NCBI GenBank assembly: GCA_002469525.1
Contig: DKME01000042.1
Span: forward strand, 22,311-47,814
From: Actinobacteria bacterium UBA7422
GTDB taxonomy: Bacteria; Actinomycetota; Actinomycetes; S36-B12
DNA length: 25,504 nucleotides
Direction of reading: 5' to 3'
Within the stretch, counting starts at the first letter, position 1, and each line of letters starts with the position of its first letter. The position numbers and the translations under genes were made by a program. The notes under the pieces were generated by a model. The model worked only from the letters and a program-made list of their open reading frames with translations, had not been told where the DNA came from and made no database searches. Positions 14,779-21,572 of this stretch are shown one piece after another.

Positions 14779-15963
14779 GTGCTAGTAGTCGTAGCGCCCG
14801 GACAGGGCGCCCAAACTCCCGGATTTCTCACCCCTTGGCTTGACGTTCCCGGTATTGCCGAGCGACTTGAGTGGCTCTCCCTCGTCAGCGGGGTCGACCT
14901 ACTCACGCACGGGACCAAGTCCGACACGGACACGATCCGCGACACGGCCGTTGCCCAACCTTTAATCGTGGGCGCTGGCCTGGTCACCCTCCTGAGTCTT
15001 TTCCCCCACCCCTCTGCGGCATTCGCTTCAATTGGCGCCGGCGCAGGCCACTCCGTTGGTGAAATCACCGCAGCGGTTGGAGCGGGAGTTCTTACCGCCG
15101 AACAGGCCATGGTGTTTGTTCGCGAACGCGGCAAAGCAATGGCACAGGCTTCAGCCGTGACCCAAACCGGAATGGCGGCGGTTCTTGGCGGAGACAAAGA
15201 AGAAGTTATTGCAGCTGCAACCGAAGTTGGTTTAACGTGCGCGAATATCAATGGTGCCGGACAAATTGTTGTAGCAGGCACGAAAGCGCAACTTGAGAGC
15301 TTCACTCCCCCCGAAGGTGCGCGGGTGCGAGCGCTCGAGGTTGCTGGCGCATTTCACACCGAACACATGGCAAGCGCCAGCGCGACCCTGGGCCGGATCG
15401 GGAACGCCTTGAGCACCCACGATCCACGCATTCGTTTAATCTCAAACTCTGACGGTCAGGTTGTCCACGACGGCCGCGCCGTTGTCCGCAGGCTTGTTTC
15501 CCAGGTGGCCCAACCTGTCCGTTGGGATCTGTGCATGCAAACAATGCTCGATCTTGGCGTGACAGCGATGATTGAAATTCCACCTGCAGGAACACTGACC
15601 AATTTAGCCAAGCGTGCCATGCCCGGAGTTGAAACCCTCGCCCTTAAAACACCAGACGATCTGCCCTCCGCGTGGAAACTCATTGAAAAACATGGCGTGA
15701 AGTCGACAATTGAAACCAGCCCGACCTGGCGCTTGGTCATTGCTCCTGCAAAAGGAATTTTCCGGACAGCCGACGTAGCCTTCGCCGAGGGTGATTCACT
15801 GCCACCCCACACCCATGTCGGTTACATAAAAACCTCGCGCGAGGAAATTCCAATTCACGCACCACACGGTGGAACAATCATTGAATGGCTCACTCAAGAC
15901 GGTGACCCAGTCTCACCGGGAGCACCCCTCTTGCGCCTACATCCCACCGAACAATCCTTCTAA
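14779..15963 (+). CDS. fabD: Malonyl-CoA:ACP transacylase with C-terminal biotinyl/lipoyl-like domain
   Basis: Residues 1 to ~310 are a complete FabD, which moves the malonyl group from CoA to AcpP. GQGAQ is at 8-12, the nucleophile is S92 in GHSVGE, the arginine lies in VRERGKAMA (~115-123), and the histidine is near 194 in GAFHTEHM. The protein is 394 aa, about 85 longer than E. coli FabD (309 aa). The extra part (~315-390) has the repeat pattern of a biotinyl/lipoyl domain: APAKGIF, AEGDSLPPHTHVGYI, IPIHAPHGGTIIEWL and DGDPVSPGAPLLRL. The hairpin that would hold the modified lysine reads KTSREE, so the residue is Arg instead of Lys. GTG 14779 is the start: AAAGG (14767-14771) lies 7 nt upstream and the protein then begins MLVVVAPGQGAQ. 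ATG 14740 in frame would start inside the promoter. Confidence 0.95.
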   Translation: MLVVVAPGQGAQTPGFLTPWLDVPGIAERLEWLSLVSGVDLLTHGTKSDTDTIRDTAVAQPLIVGAGLVTLLSLFPHPSAAFASIGAGAGHSVGEITAAVGAGVLTAEQAMVFVRERGKAMAQASAVTQTGMAAVLGGDKEEVIAAATEVGLTCANINGAGQIVVAGTKAQLESFTPPEGARVRALEVAGAFHTEHMASASATLGRIGNALSTHDPRIRLISNSDGQVVHDGRAVVRRLVSQVAQPVRWDLCMQTMLDLGVTAMIEIPPAGTLTNLAKRAMPGVETLALKTPDDLPSAWKLIEKHGVKSTIETSPTWRLVIAPAKGIFRTADVAFAEGDSLPPHTHVGYIKTSREEIPIHAPHGGTIIEWLTQDGDPVSPGAPLLRLHPTEQSF

Positions 15964-15980
15964 ACACGAAAAAGGAACAC

Positions 15981-16982
15981 ATGCCAAGTCTTAACACCGT
16001 GACCGGCGCCAAACACGCACGGATTTATTCTGTTGGCACCTACCGCCCCCGGCGCGTCGTCACCAACGCTGAAGTGTGTGAGCTCATTGACTCAACAGAC
16101 GAATGGATCCGCGAGCGTTCGGGAATAACCGAACGGCGCTGGGCTGGCGAAGGTGAATCAGTTGTCGACATGGCCGCTGAAGCTGCAAAAATTGCAGTCG
16201 AGCGCGCGGGCATCGAACCAACCGACATCGGCTTGATCATGCTGGGCACTGTCTCCCACCCGTACGCATTCCCTTCTGCCTCGGTTGAAGTAGGCGAACT
16301 CATTGGTGCTCGCGGTGCTCCGGCCCTTGACTTTGCTGCAGCCTGTGCTGGTTTCTGCTACGGGGTTGGCATGGCCGCCGACATTATTCGCGGGGGTAGC
16401 GCCAAATACATTCTGGTAATTGGCGTTGAAAGACTCACCGACGTTGTCAACGAGCACGATCGCGGCACCGCATTTCTATTCGCTGATGGCGCTGGGGCTG
16501 TTGTTATCGGTCCGTCAGACACCCCCGGAATCGGCCCGATCGTGTGGGGTGGCGACGGGAGCCAGAAGGACGCGATCACCATGACCGCTTCACTCAACGA
16601 CTTCCGCGATGGGCTAGTTCCCGACTACCCGACAGCCGTCATGGCCGGCCAGCAAGTATTCCGCTGGGCTGTTGGTGAAATGCCAAAAGCCACCAAGGAA
16701 GCACTCGAGCAGGCCGGGATCACTGCTGCAGACCTCGACGTATTCATCCCCCACCAAGCCAACAACCGAATCACCGACGCCCTCGTGCGAGCCCTGGACC
16801 TACCCCCGAATGTCAAGGTTGCCCGGGACATAATCACGACGGGGAATACGTCAGCCGCCTCAATCCCACTTGCAATGGACGCCATGCTGCAAAGCGGTGA
16901 AGCAAAATCCGGTGATACCGCGCTACTCATTGGATTTGGCTCAGGCTTGGTCCACGCAGCACAGGTTGTTACCCTGCCCTAG
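15981..16982 (+). CDS. fabH: Beta-ketoacyl-ACP synthase III
   Basis: A 333-residue KAS III that condenses an acyl-CoA primer with malonyl-AcpP to start fatty acid chains. The catalytic triad is visible: C122 in AAACAGFCYG, H258 in FIPHQANNRI and N289 in TTGNTSAASIPLA. The end GSGLVHAAQVV is also typical. ATG 15981 is preceded by AAAAAGGAAC at good spacing, 17 bp after the fabD stop. Whether it prefers branched or straight primers cannot be read from sequence. Its presence here differs from mycobacteria, where fabH is elsewhere, and agrees with Streptomyces. Confidence 0.97.
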   Translation: MPSLNTVTGAKHARIYSVGTYRPRRVVTNAEVCELIDSTDEWIRERSGITERRWAGEGESVVDMAAEAAKIAVERAGIEPTDIGLIMLGTVSHPYAFPSASVEVGELIGARGAPALDFAAACAGFCYGVGMAADIIRGGSAKYILVIGVERLTDVVNEHDRGTAFLFADGAGAVVIGPSDTPGIGPIVWGGDGSQKDAITMTASLNDFRDGLVPDYPTAVMAGQQVFRWAVGEMPKATKEALEQAGITAADLDVFIPHQANNRITDALVRALDLPPNVKVARDIITTGNTSAASIPLAMDAMLQSGEAKSGDTALLIGFGSGLVHAAQVVTLP

Positions 16983-17012
16983 ATTTCCGCACACTCACGC
17001 GGGATACCAATA

Positions 17013-17061
17013 CGCACAACAAAAAAACACACCAATAAACACACCAAACGAAAGGCACGAA
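17013..17061 (+). promoter_or_regulatory. A/C-rich leader of acpP with direct repeat
   Basis: The 49 nt before acpP are almost free of T and poor in G. They contain AAACACACCAA twice (17025-17035 and 17037-17047), then the GAAAGG ribosome-binding site (17050-17055). An unstructured leader of this kind would favour strong ribosome loading on acpP. Confidence 0.45.
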
Positions 17062-17301
17062 ATGAGCCAGGAAGAAGTATTAGGCGGACTTGCCGTAATC
17101 GTCAACGAAGTTGCCGGCGTCCCCGTAGACCAGATCACACTTGATAAGAAGTTCGTCGACGATCTCGACGTTGATTCACTCTCCATGGTCGAAGTTGTCA
17201 TGGCAGCAGAAGACAAGTGGGGCGTAAAAATCCCAGATGCCGAAGCTAAAAACCTTGTCACCGTCGGTGACGCAGTTGCTTACATCGAAGCAAATTCCTA
17301 A
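17062..17301 (+). CDS. acpP: Acyl carrier protein
   Basis: A 79-residue acidic protein that carries the growing acyl chain on 4'-phosphopantetheine. The attachment serine is in the motif DLDVDSLSMVEVV (the DSL serine, residue ~38). The flanks VDQITLDKKFVDDL and KIPDAEAKNLVTVGDAVAYI are standard for the type II AcpP. ATG 17062 is preceded by GAAAGG with a 6-nt spacer; a longer in-frame reading starting inside fabH has no support. It sits between fabH and fabF. The unstructured leader before it and the hairpin after it suggest that its expression is raised above its neighbours. Confidence 0.97.
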   Translation: MSQEEVLGGLAVIVNEVAGVPVDQITLDKKFVDDLDVDSLSMVEVVMAAEDKWGVKIPDAEAKNLVTVGDAVAYIEANS

Positions 17302-17338
17302 GTCAGCACGAACTAACACGGCTCAACACCTTGGTGTG

Positions 17339-17371
17339 GCCGGTGTCATCACTTCAATAGATGACACCGGC
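17339..17371 (+). terminator. Intercistronic hairpin between acpP and fabF
   Basis: GCCGGTGTCATC (17339-17350) pairs perfectly with GATGACACCGGC (17360-17371) around a 9-nt loop, in the 117-bp gap after acpP. No T-run follows, so full termination is unlikely. Partial attenuation, or a 3' stabiliser of an acpP-containing mRNA, would both fit the need for much more AcpP than FabF. The region holds no small gene. Confidence 0.55.
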
Positions 17372-17418
17372 ACCCACAACAGCAATGCAACGCAAGAATC
17401 TTTGACTTGGAGGATCAC

Positions 17419-18651
17419 ATGTCCCGCGCAGTTGTAGTTACCGGAATGGGCATGACCACCCCCGTTGGTGGCGACGTCGAATCAAACTGGGAAGCAATCC
17501 TCGCTGGGCAATCTGGCATCAGCCTGATTGACGAGCCCTGGGTTGAAGATCACACGGCAAAAATCGCCGGGATCATGACCGTTGACCCGCTATCAATTCT
17601 TGAAAAACACGAAACCCGCCGCATGGACCGTTCGCAGCAGGCAGCACTGATTGCAGCGCGTGAAGCCTGGGAAAATGCCGGATCACCCGATGTTGACGTG
17701 GAACGCCTCGGCACTGTTATCGCCACGGGAATTGGTGGAATCACCTCACTGCTGGCCTCCTACGACATTTTGCTCGATCGTGGCCCCTCCCGAATCTCCC
17801 CTCACATGGTCACCATGATCATGCCCAATGGCCCTGCCGCGATCGTTGGTCTTGAATTTGGCGCCCGTGCCGGAGTTCACACTCCCGTCAGCGCTTGCTC
17901 CTCTGGGGCAGAAGCTATTTCCTATGCCGCCCGCATGATTCAAACCGGCAGAGCTGACGTCGTGATTGCCGGCGGCGCCGAAGCTGCTATTCACCCGATC
18001 ACCATGGCGGGTTTCGCAGCAATGCGGGCACTCTCCACCAGAAACGACGACCCGCAGGCAGCTTCGCGGCCCTACGACATTGATCGTGACGGGTTCGTCA
18101 TGGGCGAAGGCGCCGGCATTGTGATCCTGGAATCCGAAGAACACGCAATCGCACGTGGCGCCAAGATTCTTGGCCGCTACGCCGGTGCGGGCCTAACGAG
18201 TGACGGCCATCACATTGCCCAACCTGACCCAGAAGGCGCCGGCGCCGCACGTGCGATCACATGTGCACTCGAAGAAGCAAGCCTCACACCTGCAGACCTA
18301 GTTCACATCAATGCGCATGCAACGTCAACACCACAAGGAGACATCGCAGAAGGCACTGCAATCCGCCGAGCGTTGGGAAGCGCGACCGACAACATCTATG
18401 TTGCTGGTACAAAATCAATGACGGGGCACCTTCTTGGTGGCGCCGGTGCAATCGAGTCGATTTACAGCATCTTGGCGATCCGGGATCGCAAAGCCCCACC
18501 CACCGCGAATCTGGACAACCTTGACCCTGAAGTCACCCTCAACGTGGGTAACAACGGTCCTGTCGAACTACCCCAGGGTGACATTGCAGTCCTTAATAAC
18601 TCATTCGGCTTTGGTGGCCACGACGTCGCCGTAATCTTCAGGAGTGTCTGA
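17419..18651 (+). CDS. fabF: Beta-ketoacyl-ACP synthase II
   Basis: A 410-residue KAS II that elongates acyl-AcpP with malonyl-AcpP. The catalytic cysteine is C160 in PVSACSSGAEA; the two histidines lie in INAHATSTPQGD and SMTGHLLGGAGA; the end NNSFGFGGHD is typical. This corresponds to the KasA position of the mycobacterial locus. ATG 17419 follows a strong GGAGG (17409-17413); TTG 17407 in the same frame is upstream of that site and is rejected. The stop TGA is 1 nt before the accD start, so the two are translationally coupled. Confidence 0.97.
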   Translation: MSRAVVVTGMGMTTPVGGDVESNWEAILAGQSGISLIDEPWVEDHTAKIAGIMTVDPLSILEKHETRRMDRSQQAALIAAREAWENAGSPDVDVERLGTVIATGIGGITSLLASYDILLDRGPSRISPHMVTMIMPNGPAAIVGLEFGARAGVHTPVSACSSGAEAISYAARMIQTGRADVVIAGGAEAAIHPITMAGFAAMRALSTRNDDPQAASRPYDIDRDGFVMGEGAGIVILESEEHAIARGAKILGRYAGAGLTSDGHHIAQPDPEGAGAARAITCALEEASLTPADLVHINAHATSTPQGDIAEGTAIRRALGSATDNIYVAGTKSMTGHLLGGAGAIESIYSILAIRDRKAPPTANLDNLDPEVTLNVGNNGPVELPQGDIAVLNNSFGFGGHDVAVIFRSV

Positions 18652-18652
18652 C

Positions 18653-20050
18653 ATGACCGCAACCGAGGTTGAACTCGATCCGCGCTCACCACTGGTGCGG
18701 CTGGCAAAGTTTTTCGACAATGGCGAGTTCACGGCAATCACCCCGATCGACGACAGCGGTGTTCTCGCTGCCGTGGGAACCGCTGGTGGAGTTCACTGTG
18801 TCGCTTTCTGCACCGACCCAACGGTGCAGGGTGGCGCAATGGGTTCGGTTGGATGCCGGGCAATAGTCACGGCCTACGACCGCGCTCTGGCTGACTCAGC
18901 ACCCGTCGTTGGAATCTGGCATTCAGGCGGAGCCCGTCTACGGGAAGGCGTTGCAAGCCTTGACGCTGTGGGTCGAGTATTTCTCTCCATGACCCGCGCA
19001 AGCGGCAAAGTTCCCCAAATCTCTGTGGTCCTTGGACCTGCAGCAGGCGGCGCGGCCTACGGCCCAGCGCTAACGGACATTGTTGTTCTTGGTCCTGCTG
19101 GGAGAATCTTTGTCACCGGACCTGAAGTGGTTCGCTCGGTCACAGGTGAAGACGTCGATATGGATCGCCTTGGTGGGCCAGAGCCACACGGTCGTCGCAG
19201 TGGAGTTGTTCATATCACCACTGACAGTGAAGAAGAAGCGATCGACAACGGAATCAAATTGGTGAAACTCCTTGGCCACCAGGGTTCCCTTGATCTGGGC
19301 AGTATTGCCGACCGCGACCTTGGAGCACTCTTACCCGAGTCTTCACGTCGCGCATACGACGTGCACCCGATCGTAGAAGGTTTCGTTGATACCGACACTT
19401 TTGTTGAACTTCACGCGAAGTGGTCGCCCAACATTGTCGTTGGTCTTGGTCGACTCGGTGGTCGCACAATCGGTGTCGTCGCTAACAACCCACTGCGCCT
19501 TGGCGGTTGCCTTGATTCTTCCAGTGCAGAAAAGGCATCACGATTTGTTCGCATGTGCGACGCATTCGGTGTCCCCCTCGTTGTTCTCGTTGACGTCCCG
19601 GGTTACCTCCCAGGCCTTGGCCAAGAGTGGGAAGGCGTTGTCCGTCGCGGCGCCAAACTTCTGCACGCATTTGCCGAGTGTGTGACTCCGAGGGTCACCG
19701 TTGTCACCCGCAAGGCTTACGGTGGCGCATTTGTTGCCATGAACTCGGCATCCCTTGGTGCCACAAAAGTCTTCGCCTGGCCCAACGCCGAAGTCGCAGT
19801 AATGGGCAGCGTTGCGGCGATCCGAATCCTGCACCGTCGTCGCCTCGCCGACGTCCCCGAAGAAAGCCGCGAACAGGTCGAACTTGAACTCGCAGCAGAA
19901 CACGAAGTGATTTCCGGTGGGATCAAGCGAGCTGTAGACCTGGGGGTCGTCGACTCTGTCGTTGACCCCAAACTCACCCGCCGTGCAGTAGCCGAAGTAC
20001 TCCTAGAAACCCCCGGTGCCCGCGGCAACCACGGCAATATCCCCCTGTAA
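18653..20050 (+). CDS. accD: Acyl-CoA carboxylase carboxyltransferase (AccD6-like)
   Basis: A 465-residue carboxyltransferase that moves CO2 from biotin to acetyl-CoA (or propionyl-CoA) to give malonyl-CoA. It has two crotonase-type halves. The acyl-CoA-binding oxyanion parts include IWHSGGARLREG and LGPAAGGAAYGPAL in the first half, and VDVPGYLPGLGQEWEGVVRRGAKLLHAF, KAYGGAFVAMNS and AWPNAEVAVMG in the second. It is shorter than AccD4/AccD5 and lies at the end of the fab operon like mycobacterial accD6, which supports a role in fatty acid synthesis. ATG 18653 is preceded by AGGAG (18640-18644), itself inside the end of fabF. The biotin carboxylase/carrier subunit is not in the window. The last codons form one arm of a large hairpin. 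Confidence 0.95.
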   Translation: MTATEVELDPRSPLVRLAKFFDNGEFTAITPIDDSGVLAAVGTAGGVHCVAFCTDPTVQGGAMGSVGCRAIVTAYDRALADSAPVVGIWHSGGARLREGVASLDAVGRVFLSMTRASGKVPQISVVLGPAAGGAAYGPALTDIVVLGPAGRIFVTGPEVVRSVTGEDVDMDRLGGPEPHGRRSGVVHITTDSEEEAIDNGIKLVKLLGHQGSLDLGSIADRDLGALLPESSRRAYDVHPIVEGFVDTDTFVELHAKWSPNIVVGLGRLGGRTIGVVANNPLRLGGCLDSSSAEKASRFVRMCDAFGVPLVVLVDVPGYLPGLGQEWEGVVRRGAKLLHAFAECVTPRVTVVTRKAYGGAFVAMNSASLGATKVFAWPNAEVAVMGSVAAIRILHRRRLADVPEESREQVELELAAEHEVISGGIKRAVDLGVVDSVVDPKLTRRAVAEVLLETPGARGNHGNIPL

Positions 20051-20116
20051 CGTCTTTCTTCCGGGTTTCCCAGTTCCTGGGAAACCCGGAAGAAAAACGG
20101 GAATATTGCCGTGGTT
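20027..20116 (+). terminator. Large nested hairpin at the end of accD (I-type terminator)
   Basis: The inner stem is a perfect 19-bp repeat, 20055-20073 with 20077-20095, around a TTC loop. An outer stem pairs AACCACGGCAATAT (20027-20040, inside the accD coding end) with ATATTGCCGTGGTT (20103-20116). No T-run follows on either strand, which is common for actinobacterial terminators. It ends the fab operon and may also stop readthrough from the convergent DUF3145 gene. Confidence 0.75.
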
Positions 20117-20204
20117 TTGTCCGACTCATCCGGGTTCACCGTGGATTTTGGGGTGAAACTTGGACTGACGGTGACCACGAAGCATGGGTAACCGACCTGT
20201 CGAA

Positions 20205-20738
20205 TCAAGAAACGTTGTGAAGAACCCTGATCTTGGAGTCGTCTTGGGCAACCCGAAATGCTTCGAGTTCTTCATCCCATGGCTGACCAATCAGTCTCTT
20301 AATATCAGCGGTCACCGATTCACCCGTTGCCGTTGACTGCACCAGAAGGCTACGAAGTCGTTCTTCATGCACCATGACGTCTCCGTGGGTTCCGATTGTT
20401 GCTCGAAATAGACCAAGGTCTGGGGTCGCGGCAAATCGTTCGCCTTCGTGGCCCGGGCTAGGGTCTTCGGTGACTTCATAACGCACCTGCCCAAAGGCGA
20501 GTAGTGCACTGGCGATTCGAGCGCCCATGCCTTGTTTTCCCGACCAAATTATTTGACTACGGAGTTGACCAGGGGCAACGGGTTGGGGAGCCCAGGACAT
20601 AGGTACCTCGGTGCTTAGGACTTTGGTGATTGCCCATTCAAGATGCGGGGCTAAGGCATTCGGGCAAGCATGAATAAAGATCACGCCTTGGCTGTGACCC
20701 GCTTGGGATCCAGCCTGCGAATAACTCACTGCTGACAT
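20205..20738 (-). CDS. DUF3145 family protein
   Basis: A 177-residue soluble protein of the actinobacterial DUF3145 family. Landmarks: GVIFIHACPNALAPHLEWAI near the N-terminus, WAPQPVAPGQLRSQIIWSGKQGMGARIASAL in the centre, then VTEDPSPGHEGERFAATPDLGLFRATIGTHGDVMVHEERL. The function is unknown; no catalytic motif or membrane segment is seen. The gene commonly lies next to the fab operon in actinomycetes, and here it is convergent with accD. ATG 20738 follows an excellent AGGAGG site. A weaker dyad, TTCACC-N11-GGTGAA (20135-20157), sits just after its stop and may help end its transcript. Confidence 0.92.
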   Translation of the reverse strand: MSAVSYSQAGSQAGHSQGVIFIHACPNALAPHLEWAITKVLSTEVPMSWAPQPVAPGQLRSQIIWSGKQGMGARIASALLAFGQVRYEVTEDPSPGHEGERFAATPDLGLFRATIGTHGDVMVHEERLRSLLVQSTATGESVTADIKRLIGQPWDEELEAFRVAQDDSKIRVLHNVS

Positions 20739-20835
20739 GTTGACCTCCTATATGTGAATGACGCCTTCCCCAGCGATTTCACAAATAGATCAACGTGTCC
20801 GGTGATCAGTGCGCTTGCTTGCCCAACTAATACAA

Positions 20836-20865
20836 CTGTAACCCCAAACATGCTCAAAAAGTCAA
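20836..20865 (-). promoter_or_regulatory. Candidate promoter of the DUF3145 gene
   Basis: On the minus strand TTGACT (20865-20860) and TTACAG (20841-20836) are 18 bp apart, about 100 nt before ATG 20738. The 246-bp gap between this gene and bioY holds no gene. Confidence 0.33.
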
Positions 20866-20941
20866 ATTTTGGGGTGGGAACGGCAAATTAAATTCGGGGT
20901 GGCAGTAGGATTTGACTCGATAAACGAGGCGAAGCCCTCAC

Positions 20942-20966
20942 GAATTCCCCAACCAGAATTCCCCAA
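20942..20966 (+). repeat. Tandem direct repeat upstream of bioY
   Basis: GAATTCCCCAA occurs twice (20942-20952 and 20956-20966) with a 14-bp period, just before the AAGGAC ribosome-binding site (20970-20975) of bioY. A TAGGAT hexamer at 20906-20911 could be the -10. The repeats could be a regulator site or part of a leader structure; GGGGT-rich stretches at 20868-20901 could pair with the CCCC repeats. Confidence 0.5.
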
Positions 20967-20984
20967 ACGAAGGACAGTATCCCC

Positions 20985-21572
20985 ATGGCAATTGCAACCC
21001 CGGCGCCACGCGTCCTTGCAGACTACGCTGCGCGCACAGCGCTCGCCCAGATTGCCCTCGTTTTGGGTGGCGCCACCTTCGTTGGTGTTGCGGCTCAGAT
21101 CGCAATTCCATTGCCGTTCACTCCAGTTCCCCTGACCCTTCAAACGTTTGCCGTTCTGTTGGTTGGCGCTGCCCTTGGTTCCCTTCGCGGTGCTCTCTCC
21201 ATGGTCGTCTACCTGGCAGTGGGAATGGTTGGTTTCCCCTGGTTCTCTGAAGGAACTTCCGGTTTCTCCAAGGCGAGTTTTGGTTACATTCTTGGATTCA
21301 TTCTCGCGGCGTTCATTGTTGGTCGGCTGGCTGAGCGTGGCGCATCAACAACGGCAATCCGCAGCGCCGGGCTCATGGTGATTGGCAACCTCGCGATTTA
21401 CGCGGTTGGAGTCACCTGGCTCAAGTTCGCAATTGATGAAAGTTGGGCAACCGCCCTGAGTTTGGGTGTGGTCCCGTTTTTAATTGGCGATGCCCTCAAA
21501 ATTGCACTAGCCGCAGGTCTGCTTCCGCTTTCGTGGAAGGGCCTGGAAAAACTGAAACTCCGTGACAGCTAA
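20985..21572 (+). CDS. bioY: Biotin transporter BioY
   Basis: A 195-residue membrane protein, the biotin-binding S component of an ECF transporter. About six hydrophobic helices are visible, with the BioY signature region PLPFTPVPLTLQTFAVLLVGAALG and the following GALSMVVYLAVGMVGFPWFSEG, then GYILGFILAAFIVGRLAERG. No EcfA or EcfT gene is in the window, so it either uses components encoded elsewhere or works as a solitary BioY. Biotin is the cofactor of acyl-CoA carboxylase, which fits its place next to accD. ATG 20985 has AAGGAC 9 nt upstream. Its stop overlaps the stop of the convergent decarboxylase gene in the bases CTAA. Confidence 0.94.
   Translation: MAIATPAPRVLADYAARTALAQIALVLGGATFVGVAAQIAIPLPFTPVPLTLQTFAVLLVGAALGSLRGALSMVVYLAVGMVGFPWFSEGTSGFSKASFGYILGFILAAFIVGRLAERGASTTAIRSAGLMVIGNLAIYAVGVTWLKFAIDESWATALSLGVVPFLIGDALKIALAAGLLPLSWKGLEKLKLRDS

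Noticed and set aside
14736..15305. A 189-residue frame on the minus strand
   Set aside because: It is antisense to the fabD core; the plus-strand frame has all catalytic motifs.
15810..15960. The FabD tail as a working biotin or lipoyl carrier
   Set aside because: The turn that should hold the modified lysine reads KTSREE; the lysine present is outside the usual position and no AMKM or DK-type motif exists.
20849..20887. A 12-codon upstream frame before bioY
   Set aside because: It has no ribosome-binding site and is too short to support.
20868..20984. A known riboswitch before bioY
   Set aside because: No conserved aptamer is recognisable, and no biotin riboswitch class is established to my knowledge.
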